A stretch of DNA of 42,142 nucleotides from JAPLKX01 sp035530195 (GCA_035530195.1 DATKVG010000067.1:1-42142); one strand, 5' to 3'; shown: positions 32,282 through 41,779, numbered from the stretch's first letter. Made by a program: numbers and translations. The notes: generated by a model from the letters alone, not told the origin.

Positions 32282-33394
32282 ATGTTCCGAGGCATCGGTG
32301 CGGTCATCTACAAAGAGTTCATCCACATCGTGCGCGACCCGTTCACGCTGTTCCTGATGCTCCTGATTCCCAGCATTCAGTTGACGATCTTCGGATTTGC
32401 AATCGATCTCGAGGTCAAACACATCCCGACGGCCGTGTACAACCTCGACGGGCGCCCGGACAGCCGCCGATTGGTCGATGCGTTTGTAAACTCGGGCTAT
32501 TTTAAAATCGTGGCGACACCGCTCAGCGACGACGCCCTGGTCTCCTCGATTGTCCGCGGCGATGCCAAAATCGGCCTGAAGATCCCGCCTGACTACACCG
32601 ACCGGCTCCTCCTCGGGCAGGACGTGAACGTGCAAGTGCTGATCGACGGCAGCGATTCCACCGTGGCCATGCAGGGGCTCAACGTGGCCAACGCAATCGT
32701 GCTGCGGCAATCCCTGTCGATAGTGGGCAGAACCACCAACCGAACTCGACCGCCGGTCGAGCTGCGGCCACGCGTTTTGTTCAACCCAGACATGAAAACA
32801 GCGAATTTCATGGTGCCGGGGCTCGTCGGGCTCATCATGCAAATAGTAACGATGTTCCTTACGGCCTTTGCCATCGTGCGGGAGAAGGAAACCGGCACGC
32901 TCGAACAGTTGATGGTAACGCCGGTGTCGCGCCTTGGCTTGATGTTGGGCAAGCTGATCCCGTATGCGTGCATCGGCGCGATCGAAACCACGTTTGTGCT
33001 GTTGTTGATGCGGTTTTTGTTTGGGGTGCACATAGCGGGCAGCCTGGGTTTACTGGCGGGGTTCAGCCTGATCTTTCTCTTTACGGCCCTCGGCCTCGGT
33101 CTGTTGGTTTCGACGATTGCGGAAAACCAGGTCCAGGCACTGCAGGTGGCGTTTGTGATTGTCCTGCCGTCGGTGCTGCTGTCGGGTTTTGTGTTTCCCC
33201 AAGAAAACATGCCCAAGATCATTTACTGGATCGGCCAGCTTATCCCGCTGACATATTTCATCCGGATTCTCAGGGGCATCATCATCCGTGGCGCCGGCTT
33301 CTACGACCTGTGGCCGCAGGCGGCTATTCTGGCCGTCATCGGGCTGACCGTTCTGATCGCGAGCGCGCTGCGGTTCCGCAAAACGCTCAGTTGA
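32282..33394 (+). CDS. ABC-2 type exporter permease (YbhS/YbhR-like)
   Basis: A 370-residue permease. One N-terminal membrane helix (~20-42) precedes a ~130-residue periplasmic domain (VYNLDGRPDSRRLVDAF, then VLIDGSDSTVAM). Five or six helices follow from ~180, with the ABC-2 signature REKETGTLEQLMVTPVSR. YbhFSR systems have two such permeases; only one is present here, so it should homodimerise. Last gene of the adaptor-ATPase-permease operon. It ends 27 bp from the convergent tcdA stop, with no clear terminator hairpin between. Confidence 0.92.
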   Translation: MFRGIGAVIYKEFIHIVRDPFTLFLMLLIPSIQLTIFGFAIDLEVKHIPTAVYNLDGRPDSRRLVDAFVNSGYFKIVATPLSDDALVSSIVRGDAKIGLKIPPDYTDRLLLGQDVNVQVLIDGSDSTVAMQGLNVANAIVLRQSLSIVGRTTNRTRPPVELRPRVLFNPDMKTANFMVPGLVGLIMQIVTMFLTAFAIVREKETGTLEQLMVTPVSRLGLMLGKLIPYACIGAIETTFVLLLMRFLFGVHIAGSLGLLAGFSLIFLFTALGLGLLVSTIAENQVQALQVAFVIVLPSVLLSGFVFPQENMPKIIYWIGQLIPLTYFIRILRGIIIRGAGFYDLWPQAAILAVIGLTVLIASALRFRKTLS

Positions 33395-33421
33395 CCGCCC
33401 ACGGCCGCCCACCCAACTTGC

Positions 33422-34132
33422 TTACACGGACAGGATGTCTTTGATTATCAGGCCGGCCGCAGTCAATCCGGCCAACCCGGGCATGTACGAAATGGTGCCC
33501 CGGCAACGCCTGCCCCCGTTTTCTTCATCCGGCTCGCTCACCTGGCCGAGATTCTCTTCGGAAAACACGCAGCAGATGCCCTGTTCGATGCCGGCTTTCC
33601 TCAGCCCCTGCCGCACCATGCGCGCCAGCGGGCAGCCTTTGGTCTCGCTGATGTCGCCAACGCGGATCGCGCTCGGGTCGAGCTTGCTGGCGGTGCCCAT
33701 GCACGAGACCAGCCGGACGCCCCTCGAGTGCAGCAGCGTGAGCAACGCCACCTTCGCCGCCACGGTGTCGATGGCGTCGATGGCGTAGTCGAACGTTTCT
33801 GGAACGACCGCGGCGACATTTTCGGGCGTGAGTTCGACCCTGTGCACCTCGGTGATGCCGCCGGGGTTAATCTGCCTGGCCCGCTCGCGGCCCACCTCGA
33901 CTTTTGGGAGGCCCAGCGTGGAATGCAGCGCCAGCACCTGCCGGTTCAGGTTGGTCGCCTCGACGGCGTCCGAATCCACCAGCACCAGGTAACCCACCCC
34001 GGCCCGGGCAAGCGCCTCGAGCGCATACCCGCCCACGCCGCCAAGCCCGAAAACCGCCACGCGGGCCTGGCACAAGCGCCGGAGCCCGTCTTCTCCTACC
34101 AGGAGGCGTGTCCGTATAAAGTGATCCGCCAT
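33422..34132 (-). CDS. tcdA: tRNA threonylcarbamoyladenosine dehydratase
   Basis: A 236-residue ThiF/MoeB/E1-like enzyme. The N-terminus FIRTRLLVGEDGLRRL, the nucleotide-binding VAVFGLGGVGGYALEALARAGVG near 26-48, and VLVDSDAVEATNLNRQ are typical. The middle DYAIDAIDTVAAK and C-terminal CVFSEE, then GTISYMPGLAGL distinguish TcdA (YgdL/CsdL) from MoeB and ThiF, which carry zinc Cys pairs. It activates the carboxyl of t6A with ATP to form cyclic ct6A at position 37 of ANN-decoding tRNAs, in the cytoplasm. Only 3 bp separate it from the tatD-like gene upstream, so the two are co-translated. Confidence 0.92.
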   Translation of the reverse strand: MADHFIRTRLLVGEDGLRRLCQARVAVFGLGGVGGYALEALARAGVGYLVLVDSDAVEATNLNRQVLALHSTLGLPKVEVGRERARQINPGGITEVHRVELTPENVAAVVPETFDYAIDAIDTVAAKVALLTLLHSRGVRLVSCMGTASKLDPSAIRVGDISETKGCPLARMVRQGLRKAGIEQGICCVFSEENLGQVSEPDEENGGRRCRGTISYMPGLAGLTAAGLIIKDILSV

Positions 34133-34135
34133 GCC

Positions 34136-34906
34136 TTATACCGTAAGTTTAAAAATCCGAGCCGCTACTTCCGTGGTGGCTTGTGCGACCTGTTCCTCGC
34201 TCTCTCCGAGCAACTCGGCCGCCGCCCGTAAATTATATATGATATTGGCGGGCCGGTTTGGCCTGCCGGGGGCTTCTCGAGGCGGAATATCGGGGCTGTC
34301 GGTTTCGAGGACGAACGCCTCGGGGTAGATTTGGCGGATAAGCTCCCGTTTCTTAACACTGTTTCTGTACGTAAGAACGCCGCCAAACGAGAAAACAAGC
34401 CCAAACCGCTCGAGATCGCGCGCCAACTCACTGCTTCCGGAGAAATTGTGAACGATCCCGCCGGTTTGCGGCGCCCCGATTCGCCTCAACGAGTCCAAAA
34501 GTTCATTGAACGCCGCCCGGCAATGAACAACCACCGGTAGATCCAACTGTTTCGCCACAATCAATTGGGCGTCGAAAAAACGGCGCTGAACTTCCATCGG
34601 CGGCTCAGTGACCCGCCGGTCAAGGCCGATTTCGCCGATGGCCGCCGCGCCCCGTTGGGCGGCAGATTGGAGCCGGGCGAGGTCCGGTTCGTGCTCGGGT
34701 TTGATGTACCACGGGTGAATGCCCAGGGCGCACTCGACTTCGGCAAACCGAGCCGCCAGGTCCAAAGACAGGTCCCATTGGGTTGGGACTATGGATGCGG
34801 TGACCAGTTTAACAACGCCTGCCAGCCGTGCCGCTTCGATCTCGGGGCCGGGCCCCGCGGGGTACTCGTCGCTCTCGAGATGGCAATGTACGTCGATCAG
34901 GCGCAT
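34136..34906 (-). CDS. TatD-family metal-dependent hydrolase
   Basis: A 256-residue TIM-barrel hydrolase. ATG 34906 gives the canonical N-terminus MRLIDVHCHLES; upstream in-frame codons are not family-like. Metal-binding motifs are visible: H-x-H in VHCH, Glu in GEIGLDRR, His in VVHCRAAF and GIVHNFSG, and Asp in LETDSPD, followed by PPREAPGRPNRPANI. Family members are 3'-5' exonucleases or DNases acting on DNA or RNA in the cytoplasm; E. coli has several paralogues, so no gene symbol is assigned. First gene of a two-gene unit with tcdA. Confidence 0.92.
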   Translation of the reverse strand: MRLIDVHCHLESDEYPAGPGPEIEAARLAGVVKLVTASIVPTQWDLSLDLAARFAEVECALGIHPWYIKPEHEPDLARLQSAAQRGAAAIGEIGLDRRVTEPPMEVQRRFFDAQLIVAKQLDLPVVVHCRAAFNELLDSLRRIGAPQTGGIVHNFSGSSELARDLERFGLVFSFGGVLTYRNSVKKRELIRQIYPEAFVLETDSPDIPPREAPGRPNRPANIIYNLRAAAELLGESEEQVAQATTEVAARIFKLTV

Positions 34907-34995
34907 CAGCGTCTCCGCAACAAGTATACGGAGCCGTGGCCGGCTTGTTCCAGATCGGGGCGGCACAGGCCACATGGCGGGCCTGGTTTTCATGG

Positions 34996-35013
34996 GACCG
35001 ATCAGACCGATCA
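34996..35013. repeat. GACCGATCA direct repeat
   Basis: Two perfect 9-bp copies (GACCGATCA, GACCGATCA) upstream of the tatD-like gene. Similar in style to the degenerate repeat at 9193-9225. Confidence 0.45.
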
Positions 35014-35074
35014 GATGCTTGCGCCGCCTACTTCGCTGCGGGCGCAGCTACGCAGGGCAACCGCGGGTGCAGGC

Positions 35075-35115
35075 AAAAAAAACTCCGGCGGAAACCTTTT
35101 GGGTTTCCGCCGGAG
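35075..35115 (-). terminator. Rho-independent terminator of the CFI-box surface protein gene
   Basis: A perfect 14-bp stem (35083-35096 with 35102-35115; CTCCGGCGGAAACC and its complement) with a 5-nt loop, followed on the minus strand by eight T residues (A-run at 35075-35082). It begins 18 bp after the stop of the large surface protein gene. Confidence 0.95.
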
Positions 35116-35132
35116 CGTTGGTTGATGAGCTG

Positions 35133-38100
35133 TTAGGCTTTAACTTTGCCGCGGCGGCGTATCCTCGCCAGCGTCATGGCCACCCCCAACGCCAGCAATG
35201 ACACCGCCGGCATGGAGAGCAGGAACTTCGATGCGAAGATAACCGGCAGCAACAGCAGCCTGACTCCTGCCGCGAGCACGGGGCTCTGGGCAATCACGCC
35301 GGCAATCGCGGGGCTGACGCGGTAGTAGGCGTCCACGAACGCCGTGCCGACGGACGATTCGAGCAGGTACGTGTCGCGCAGGGCGCGCAGCGTATCGATG
35401 TCAGCAGCCATCGGGGTGCCGTAGGCAGCCGTAGCGATGAAGCACGGGCCGCCGCCGTCGCCGCTGTCACCACCGGCCGCCAGGCCGATAAGGGCGGCCA
35501 ACAGGCCGAGGAGCAACAGCAGGATCTCGCACGGGAAGGGCTTGGCCAGTTTGGTGTAGCGGAAGGCATTCTCGAAGATGATCAGCGGTTCGTCGAGGTT
35601 GCTGTTGAGGTAGATGGCCACGTCGACGGTCGTATTCGTGTCGGTTGGCCACTTCGGCGCCTGGATGATGGCGCTGAACTCGGTTTCGCCGTTGTCTATC
35701 ACCGTGCCAAGGCGCGTATCGCTGGCCGGGGTCGCCGCAGTGATGCTCTCAGCGAACCCCACCGTTACCCACGCCAAGCCGCCCAGCGGGGCGTCGACCG
35801 TGAACTGGGTGCCGCCGGATGTCGGCCCGGAGACGGTGCCACCGGGCGCGTCAACCGACATGGCATCCACGAACTCCGCCGGCAGGGTCTGAACGCCGAT
35901 CCGCAATGCAAACGCGGTCAGGTCGTACAACCGGGCGACGACGGACGTAATGGGCGTCGCACCGTCCGGCGAATCCGGCGTGACGTTCGGCAGCACTTCG
36001 AGCTGCTCGAGCGTGGACTGGTAGTCCGTGTTGGCAGGCTCTACGAGCGTCGTGGTGTCGGCCCCAGGGTAAGGAAACGCGCCATAGTTGTGGCGCGTGT
36101 CTACCGACCACATCATCACGTCGTTGCGGACAGCCGCCGCGGTGAGCGTCGTGTCAGCCACAGTGAATTCCAACCGCGCGGGCACCGTAGCCTCGGCCCG
36201 CTCATACGTCCAGTTGGTGATTTCGGGGTGCACGGGCGCGCCCGTATTGAGCCCCACGTTCATGACTTGCAGGTTGTAGAGGTGGATGCCGAAGTTCCAC
36301 GCATTGGCAACGGCCGTTCCCTCGATGGTGAAGTTGTCGGCTTCAACAAGCGACGCCTCTTTTGTGGCCCGAATCAAACCGTACGCCTGGGTGATGCTTT
36401 GCTGGGGCGACGGCAGAATCAGCGAGGCCAGATACAAGTCTGCGCCAAGGGCTACATCCGTATCGACCGTGGTTCCGGCGTAGCGGAACGCGGTCGTGGT
36501 GATGGTTCCGCTTGTGGCGTAACGGTCATACCGCAAGTTGACGGTTTGGCTGTACTCGTTCGTGAACGGCGGGTTGCTTACCGTCACGTCGGCGTCCAGG
36601 CTCTGGCTCTGGAACCCGACCGTCGTCGGCGGCACGACGAACCAGATATCCGTCGCGGTCACTTCGAGGGGCACGACCGGCGCGCCGTACACGCGCAACT
36701 GGCTGCTCTGAGGCATGAACCCCGTGCCACGGATATTCGCCACCACCCCGCCGAACAGCCACGCGTGATCGGGCGTGATGTCCGTGATCAGGAAGTTGGT
36801 GGATGTGAAGACCGCCCGGACAGTCACGTCTCCCCTGATTATAAAAGTCAGAACGGGGTCGACCGGATCGGGCTGGGCGTTCTCGGGGAAGTCGAGCGGG
36901 TCGAATTCCCAATGCACGAACTCGAAGTCGAGCCCATCCGGCACAGCCGTTAGAGTGACTTCGGTGAGCGGAGCGAATTCAATCATCGTGTCGGGATATG
37001 CCGGGATGTCACTGACGCGCGGCGGGGTAGATGTAACATCCACCGTACCGCCTTCGGTGTCGAGGATTGTCAGGATCGGGTTTTGTCTAAACACGGCCCT
37101 CACGCTGATGTCGCGAACCGCAAAGTCCGAGAAATTCAGGGTCAAAGGATTCTCCGTCCTGACGTCTGCCTCATTGATCATCCAGTGGACGAAGAAATAC
37201 TGGGGCATAGTAACGATGTTGGGGAACGCTTCGAGCGTCACCGAGTCTCCTGGCATGTACTGACCCGACGCGTCAGCCGGTAACACGTCACCGCCCTCAT
37301 CCGGGTCTTCAATGACATCCAGGGTGTAGCAAATCGGCACAAAATTGGCCGTCACCTCGATGGTCGCATCCATGCCCTCGAAGGTGAGGGTGGTTTCGGC
37401 TGAGGCAGGATTGGCCACAGGACCAACCCAGTCGTCGAATTCGTAGCAGTTTTCCGCGATAGCGTTCAGGTCAACCTCGGTTCCCGGCGCAAACGGTCCG
37501 AGCTCTACGCCCAGCGGCTGTACCGCGCTGTCGAGTTCGACCGCACCGCCGCCGACCGGATTGACGTTGATGGTCAGGAAGTACTCTGTGATGGGGATGG
37601 TGTACTGGAACTGGGCGGTGATCTGAACGTTCAGAGCGTCGCACGTTTCGGTTTCATCCCTGCCGAACGTGAGTGTGGTGGTGTCGTCATTGGCATCTTC
37701 AATATCGCCAACGTCGCCCAGCCACTGGACGAACACGTAATTCTCGGCCGCCACGGCCTCGAGATTAACCGCGTCACCTGCCAGGTAAGTGTCCTGAAGC
37801 GGAATGACGTTTAATTCCTCCACGCCGGCAACATCCAGCGGCGGCGCCAGGGAATTGCCGTCCGCGTCCAGCGTCTGGACGCCTGCTTCCAGCGTAAAGA
37901 TGTCGTAGTACTCGAACGCCTGCTCGAGCAGGGCCAGGTTCGCTGCCACTGTCGTGTCGACCACCGTGACGTCCACCACCTGCGCAACGCCAGAAACGGG
38001 CGCCTCGACGGAGAATCGTACAAGGTCTTCAGCGTAGACCTCGGCCGCGCTGAAGATGGTCGCTGGCAGATCGCCGAAGAATACGTCGAATTGGCCTTCC

Positions 38101-39599
38101 AAATCCTCGGCCGATACGCCAGCTTCGACACCAAACGTACCGACGATGTTCACTTCTCCGGGATCCGCGCAGGTGCTGGCGCTGTCCGGGTAAATGGCGT
38201 AAATGCTCATAGCGGATTCAAACGCGCCGAAAATGGACAGCGAGGTGAGTTCGGCAATGAAGCTGCCGCCGAGTTCCGGGATTTGCTGGTCGACGAAGTC
38301 CCATTCGTAGATAGGGGCCGCGGCATCCAGGTTGGCCATGACGCTGGTGAACACGTAGTCAAGGTCGGCAGGCTGTGTGCCCTCTGCGTTCTTGATCCAG
38401 CTCAAATACGACCACATCTGGACGGGCATTTCCCCGTCGACATCGAGGTTTTGCAGTTCGAGCACGACGGGAAGCGTGTCGGGCAGGGTTTCGACTTCGC
38501 GGTACGTATCATCCGTGTCGACCGCGAGCAGCGCGATCTCGACGTACGGCGAAGGACGCCCTAGCGCCAAGGTCCATCCTGCCCGACCGCCAGGCGGCTG
38601 GACCGCCTCGACGCCGGCCGCCCAGGTCGCTATGTCGGCCTCTGTATCGCCGACTTCGTCCACTTCGCTGATGGCCAACTGAAGCGCCGAGGCCCAAAGC
38701 GGGGGCTGCTCCATCAATGTCGTTGCAATCAGGAAAACTTCTTCGCCTTCATTCACGTAGTTTCCGTCTGCCGCAAGCAGTTGCTCGAAGGTGGGAGATG
38801 TTACAAAGACACCGGGCTCCGGCGAGACGGTTATGCCCAGCCCGTACGGTTGCTTTCCTGGCGTTGGCTCGTTGAGGTTGGCAATGGCCACGTTGCGGTA
38901 TCCGATCCCTCCGACCCAGAGGCCATCCACATCGAACAGATCCAACAGATATGACGCTCGCCACTGCTGACCCGGGCCGATCCACGCCGTCAACGGCGTG
39001 GGAAGGCCGTTCTTGTCGGGATCAATGTCTAAAGCGATTTTTGTGACCGAGAACTTGGTGGGTCCGGAACGGACGGAATATACCAGCGTCGTCATTACGC
39101 CTTTTTCAAGCGCGGCGTTGGCAAATGCGTACGCGCTCAATACGGTGGTCACCGGCTCCAACAAGAGTGAGGTCATGTCGAGCACCGCGTTATAGGGCGG
39201 CTGGAAACCGTAAGCCACGCCCACGGTGCCGGGCAAATCTACATCCAGATGCAACGGTTCGTTCAACTCGTCTCCGCTAAGGTCTGGATTGATCGCATAC
39301 GCTACCGGCGACGGATCTCCCACGGCGGAAGCCTGAAAGTTGACAAAGACCTTGTCGGTGATGTCCGGCACGACAAAGTTAGCACCCTCCGCCGGAAACG
39401 ATACATTGATTTGCGTAGCTTCGCCAGCTTGTAAGTTCAGCACCGCATTCAACAGATCGACCATGTCGATCCGGCCCGGACCGCTGCTGGCCGCGCTGGC
39501 TGGCAGTGCCCCGTGCAACGGCATTAAACCGATGACGAACGCCAGTGCCATCATCAGGCTTACCAGCGATGCAAGAACTAACTGTTTCCTGCTCCCCAT
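35133..39599 (-). CDS. Giant exported surface protein with InlB-like repeats, IPT/TIG domain and CFI-box C-terminus
   Basis: A 1488-residue secreted protein, ATG 39599 preceded by AAGGAG at about 7 bp. Signal peptide ~1-38 (ending ASA). Residues ~600-930 hold about four divergent beta repeats of the InlB/Bacterial-repeat type, each ending in a W-plus-VTANF/VRAVF pattern (YEFDDWVGP, YFFVHWMIN, FEFVHWEFD). An IPT/TIG domain follows (ITDITPDHAWLFGGVVANI, ~935). Near 1355-1375 is a hydrophobic helix, a GDSGDGGGP linker, then CFIATAAYGTPMAADI (from residue 1386), the CFI-box-CTERM domain of about 100 residues, ending in another hydrophobic helix and RIRRRGKVKA. Likely anchored in or exported through the outer envelope. 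The N-terminal 600 residues are Asp/Glu-rich and match no family I recognise. Confidence 0.88.
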   Translation of the reverse strand: MGSRKQLVLASLVSLMMALAFVIGLMPLHGALPASAASSGPGRIDMVDLLNAVLNLQAGEATQINVSFPAEGANFVVPDITDKVFVNFQASAVGDPSPVAYAINPDLSGDELNEPLHLDVDLPGTVGVAYGFQPPYNAVLDMTSLLLEPVTTVLSAYAFANAALEKGVMTTLVYSVRSGPTKFSVTKIALDIDPDKNGLPTPLTAWIGPGQQWRASYLLDLFDVDGLWVGGIGYRNVAIANLNEPTPGKQPYGLGITVSPEPGVFVTSPTFEQLLAADGNYVNEGEEVFLIATTLMEQPPLWASALQLAISEVDEVGDTEADIATWAAGVEAVQPPGGRAGWTLALGRPSPYVEIALLAVDTDDTYREVETLPDTLPVVLELQNLDVDGEMPVQMWSYLSWIKNAEGTQPADLDYVFTSVMANLDAAAPIYEWDFVDQQIPELGGSFIAELTSLSIFGAFESAMSIYAIYPDSASTCADPGEVNIVGTFGVEAGVSAEDLEGQFDVFFGDLPATIFSAAEVYAEDLVRFSVEAPVSGVAQVVDVTVVDTTVAANLALLEQAFEYYDIFTLEAGVQTLDADGNSLAPPLDVAGVEELNVIPLQDTYLAGDAVNLEAVAAENYVFVQWLGDVGDIEDANDDTTTLTFGRDETETCDALNVQITAQFQYTIPITEYFLTINVNPVGGGAVELDSAVQPLGVELGPFAPGTEVDLNAIAENCYEFDDWVGPVANPASAETTLTFEGMDATIEVTANFVPICYTLDVIEDPDEGGDVLPADASGQYMPGDSVTLEAFPNIVTMPQYFFVHWMINEADVRTENPLTLNFSDFAVRDISVRAVFRQNPILTILDTEGGTVDVTSTPPRVSDIPAYPDTMIEFAPLTEVTLTAVPDGLDFEFVHWEFDPLDFPENAQPDPVDPVLTFIIRGDVTVRAVFTSTNFLITDITPDHAWLFGGVVANIRGTGFMPQSSQLRVYGAPVVPLEVTATDIWFVVPPTTVGFQSQSLDADVTVSNPPFTNEYSQTVNLRYDRYATSGTITTTAFRYAGTTVDTDVALGADLYLASLILPSPQQSITQAYGLIRATKEASLVEADNFTIEGTAVANAWNFGIHLYNLQVMNVGLNTGAPVHPEITNWTYERAEATVPARLEFTVADTTLTAAAVRNDVMMWSVDTRHNYGAFPYPGADTTTLVEPANTDYQSTLEQLEVLPNVTPDSPDGATPITSVVARLYDLTAFALRIGVQTLPAEFVDAMSVDAPGGTVSGPTSGGTQFTVDAPLGGLAWVTVGFAESITAATPASDTRLGTVIDNGETEFSAIIQAPKWPTDTNTTVDVAIYLNSNLDEPLIIFENAFRYTKLAKPFPCEILLLLLGLLAALIGLAAGGDSGDGGGPCFIATAAYGTPMAADIDTLRALRDTYLLESSVGTAFVDAYYRVSPAIAGVIAQSPVLAAGVRLLLLPVIFASKFLLSMPAVSLLALGVAMTLARIRRRGKVKA

Positions 39600-39935
39600 G
39601 TGCGTTCTCCTTCCGATTGTTTTAACAGGCAGCCACCGCTGAGAGACTCGGTTCTAACCTGCTTTTCCCGATTCTTAAACCGCGACAAGAATACCCCATA
39701 ATAACTCGTGGTTTAAAGGTTGCCAAGATACCGCGCGCTGAAAAGTCACAGTTCTCGCGACAACGGCAACAAAAGCAACTGCATTATAGAGAAGACTCCC
39801 GGGATTGTCAACCAATATTCGTACGGAAAATAATGACCCGTTCCAACATTGCTGTAAAGTGCTTAACCCTCAGACTGGTCTCTGTTTATAGTACAATCGA
39901 ACCGCCGGGAATATTACCAGCCGGTCTTTTCTTGT
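39600..39935. other. Intergenic region: promoter and long leader of the surface protein gene
   Basis: No gene is seen in 336 bp. It holds the consensus promoter at 39783-39811 and a ~177-nt leader for the surface protein, with a possible hairpin (TTAACC-type arms TTAAACC 39675-39681 and GGTTTAA 39710-39716). The lgt side has GC-rich imperfect palindromes near 39900-39925 but no T-run, so no terminator is called for lgt. Confidence 0.6.
39783..39811 (-). promoter_or_regulatory. Perfect consensus sigma70 promoter of the surface protein gene
   Basis: On the minus strand: TTGACA (39811-39806), exactly 17 bp, TATAAT (39788-39783). Both hexamers match consensus at all six positions. Predicted start near 39776, giving a leader of about 177 nt. 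Confidence 0.92.
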
Positions 39936-40769
39936 TCAGTCGTGCGATGACTCGATCCGGGAGTTGGGCGGGCTTTGCACAACGGTTGACTTGATGAGGG
40001 CAAGTGCGACAAGTGAAATCACTGCCAGCCCCAGGCTGATCAGTTGAGACAGCGTCATTCCCAACGCCGGGCGCCCCGAGTCCCCTCGAAATACTTCAAC
40101 CGTGAATCGCAACACGCCGTAAAGGAAAAGGTACAAAAGGGCCACGGCTCCGCGGAAATGAGGTTTTCGGGAAGCATAGAGCAGCACCGGGAAAACGACC
40201 AGCAACAGGCCCAGGCACATGTAAAGCTGGGTGGGATGGAGTGCCGGCGTGAGGAGATCGGCCTGGGTGAGTTCGTGGGAGGTGTTTCTCATGTACCAGT
40301 GCACCGAACTGGCTTTTGGAAAACGGACGGCCCAGGGAAGGGCGGTCTGCCTTCCCCAGCAGCAGCCGGTCAGGAAACAGCCCACCCGTGTGATGGCTTC
40401 GCCGAGCGCGAGGTAGGGGGCGCAGGCGTCGGCGGATCGTAGGATGGGAAGCTTGTTGTACAGGACGTAAACCAGCACCGCCCCGATAGCCCCGATCAAA
40501 CCGCCGTAAAACACAAAGCCCGGGGTCCAAAAGAAAATGGCCTGCCAGATCTTTGATGGTTCGCCATATTGGAGTATCCAGAAGGCTTTTGCGCCGATAA
40601 GGCCGCCAAGAATCGCAAATAGGCCGCCGTGAGTGGTAGCCCGGACGGGCGGGTCGAGCCGGTTGAGATCGCGCACGGCCAGGAATGTGGTTGTCAGGAA
40701 CGCGATCGCCAGCATGGTGGGGTACGCGTGAAATTTGAGGGCGCCCCACTCGAACAGGACAGGCCTCAT
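39936..40769 (-). CDS. lgt: Prolipoprotein diacylglyceryl transferase
   Basis: A 277-residue membrane protein with about seven hydrophobic helices. It has the Lgt landmarks: N-terminal FHAYPTMLAIAF, the loop GGLIGAKAFWIL, the signature region ITRVGCFLTGCCWGR near 125-138, HPTQLYMCLGLL, and the C-terminal FRGDSGRPALGMTLSQLISL. Lgt moves diacylglycerol from phosphatidylglycerol to the lipobox Cys of prolipoproteins in the inner membrane, and this window encodes at least four likely substrates. ATG 40769 overlaps the stop of the cohesin-like gene (ATGA), so its translation is coupled to that of a surface protein, an unusual arrangement. Confidence 0.93.
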   Translation of the reverse strand: MRPVLFEWGALKFHAYPTMLAIAFLTTTFLAVRDLNRLDPPVRATTHGGLFAILGGLIGAKAFWILQYGEPSKIWQAIFFWTPGFVFYGGLIGAIGAVLVYVLYNKLPILRSADACAPYLALGEAITRVGCFLTGCCWGRQTALPWAVRFPKASSVHWYMRNTSHELTQADLLTPALHPTQLYMCLGLLLVVFPVLLYASRKPHFRGAVALLYLFLYGVLRFTVEVFRGDSGRPALGMTLSQLISLGLAVISLVALALIKSTVVQSPPNSRIESSHD

Positions 40770-41728
40770 CCGCCTTTTTTCCTCTGGCGGCGGTTCTTAA
40801 TCGCCACGCCGGCCGATAAGCCAAGGGCCGCCGCGGCGAACAGAGCAATGTCGGCCGGTGGCGAGCCAATCAGCGCGGCAGACAGTACCGCCGCCTTGTC
40901 TGAGGCGTCGCGCCATCCTTCAGCGGGCTGGCTGTAGTCGCTGGGGCATCCACCTTCATCCCGGGCGCGAACCCAATAGTAGTAATGAACCGGCGTCGGC
41001 CCCCCTCCCTGGCAACTGAACGTCATGACGTCGGCTGGACCCGCGGCCGAGGCATCCAGCCAGGAAGTGACGCCGGCCATCCAATTGGAGACGGGATCGA
41101 CGTCGCCAGGATTGCTGGTCCTCGCGCGGTAAACCCTGTATTCAACGGCGCCGACCGCGGGACTCCATGAAACCGTCACGCCGGATTCATCGCCCGTTGA
41201 CGCGGTTACGCCCGTGGGCGCATCCGGCCCCAAGCCGTCACAATTGATGAAAACCTCCCCGCCCACAACTACCACGGCAAGGGCTGTTCCCGTCAGGCTG
41301 GCGGCGGAAGGCTGGCCCCACCCGTCCAAGTCTACGACGCCGGGTGTGGACGACAGGATCTTGAAGGCTATGACGCATAGTTCGCCGTCGGCAATAAGGT
41401 TGTTATTTCCCCAGACTGTTATGCGCACCTTGCCCGGCGTCGCCGGAATTATAATTGTATACTGATCCCATTCGAGCGCTGAGCCTTCCCCCACAGAAAC
41501 CAGTTGGAGCGCTTGGGAATCATAGGCTATCCCGAAAACGATGGTCGACGCATTTGAGCTCCCCGATAGCATCACCGGCACCTCGATCGTCTCGCCTTTT
41601 ACGCCGGCGGCCGTACCGACACTCAGTCTCAGCGCCGGTTGAGCTCCCGCGTCGAGACAAAATACAGAAAATGCGGCAGCCGCCAATATGACCACAATTG
41701 CGGTGACCGGCCGGGGTGGCATGAACAT
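40766..41728 (-). CDS. Cohesin-like/fibronectin III surface protein
   Basis: A 320-residue exported protein. ATG 41728 is preceded by AGGAG at 10 bp; the open frame extends to 41995, but only through the palindromic element and promoter, so the longer start is rejected. Signal ~1-30 (ending DAGAQ). Residues ~32-165 resemble a cohesin domain (LRLSVGTAAGVKGETIEVPV, IVFGIAYDSQALQLVSV, DGELCVIAFKIL). Residues ~170-275 form a fibronectin type III-like domain (APTGVTAS, VTVSWSPAVGAVEYRVYRA). A C-terminal helix (~290-312) followed by KNRRQRKKGG suggests membrane anchoring. No dockerin partner is in the window. It is translationally coupled to lgt. Confidence 0.82.
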   Translation of the reverse strand: MFMPPRPVTAIVVILAAAAFSVFCLDAGAQPALRLSVGTAAGVKGETIEVPVMLSGSSNASTIVFGIAYDSQALQLVSVGEGSALEWDQYTIIIPATPGKVRITVWGNNNLIADGELCVIAFKILSSTPGVVDLDGWGQPSAASLTGTALAVVVVGGEVFINCDGLGPDAPTGVTASTGDESGVTVSWSPAVGAVEYRVYRARTSNPGDVDPVSNWMAGVTSWLDASAAGPADVMTFSCQGGGPTPVHYYYWVRARDEGGCPSDYSQPAEGWRDASDKAAVLSAALIGSPPADIALFAAAALGLSAGVAIKNRRQRKKGG

Positions 41729-41779
41729 GGCAAGAAAACTCCTATTCGGTGCAGAATCTAGTGTCAGCCAAGCACTTAA

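Noticed and set aside
39890..39930. Terminator after lgt
   Set aside because: The GC-rich arms are imperfect and no T-run follows on the minus strand.
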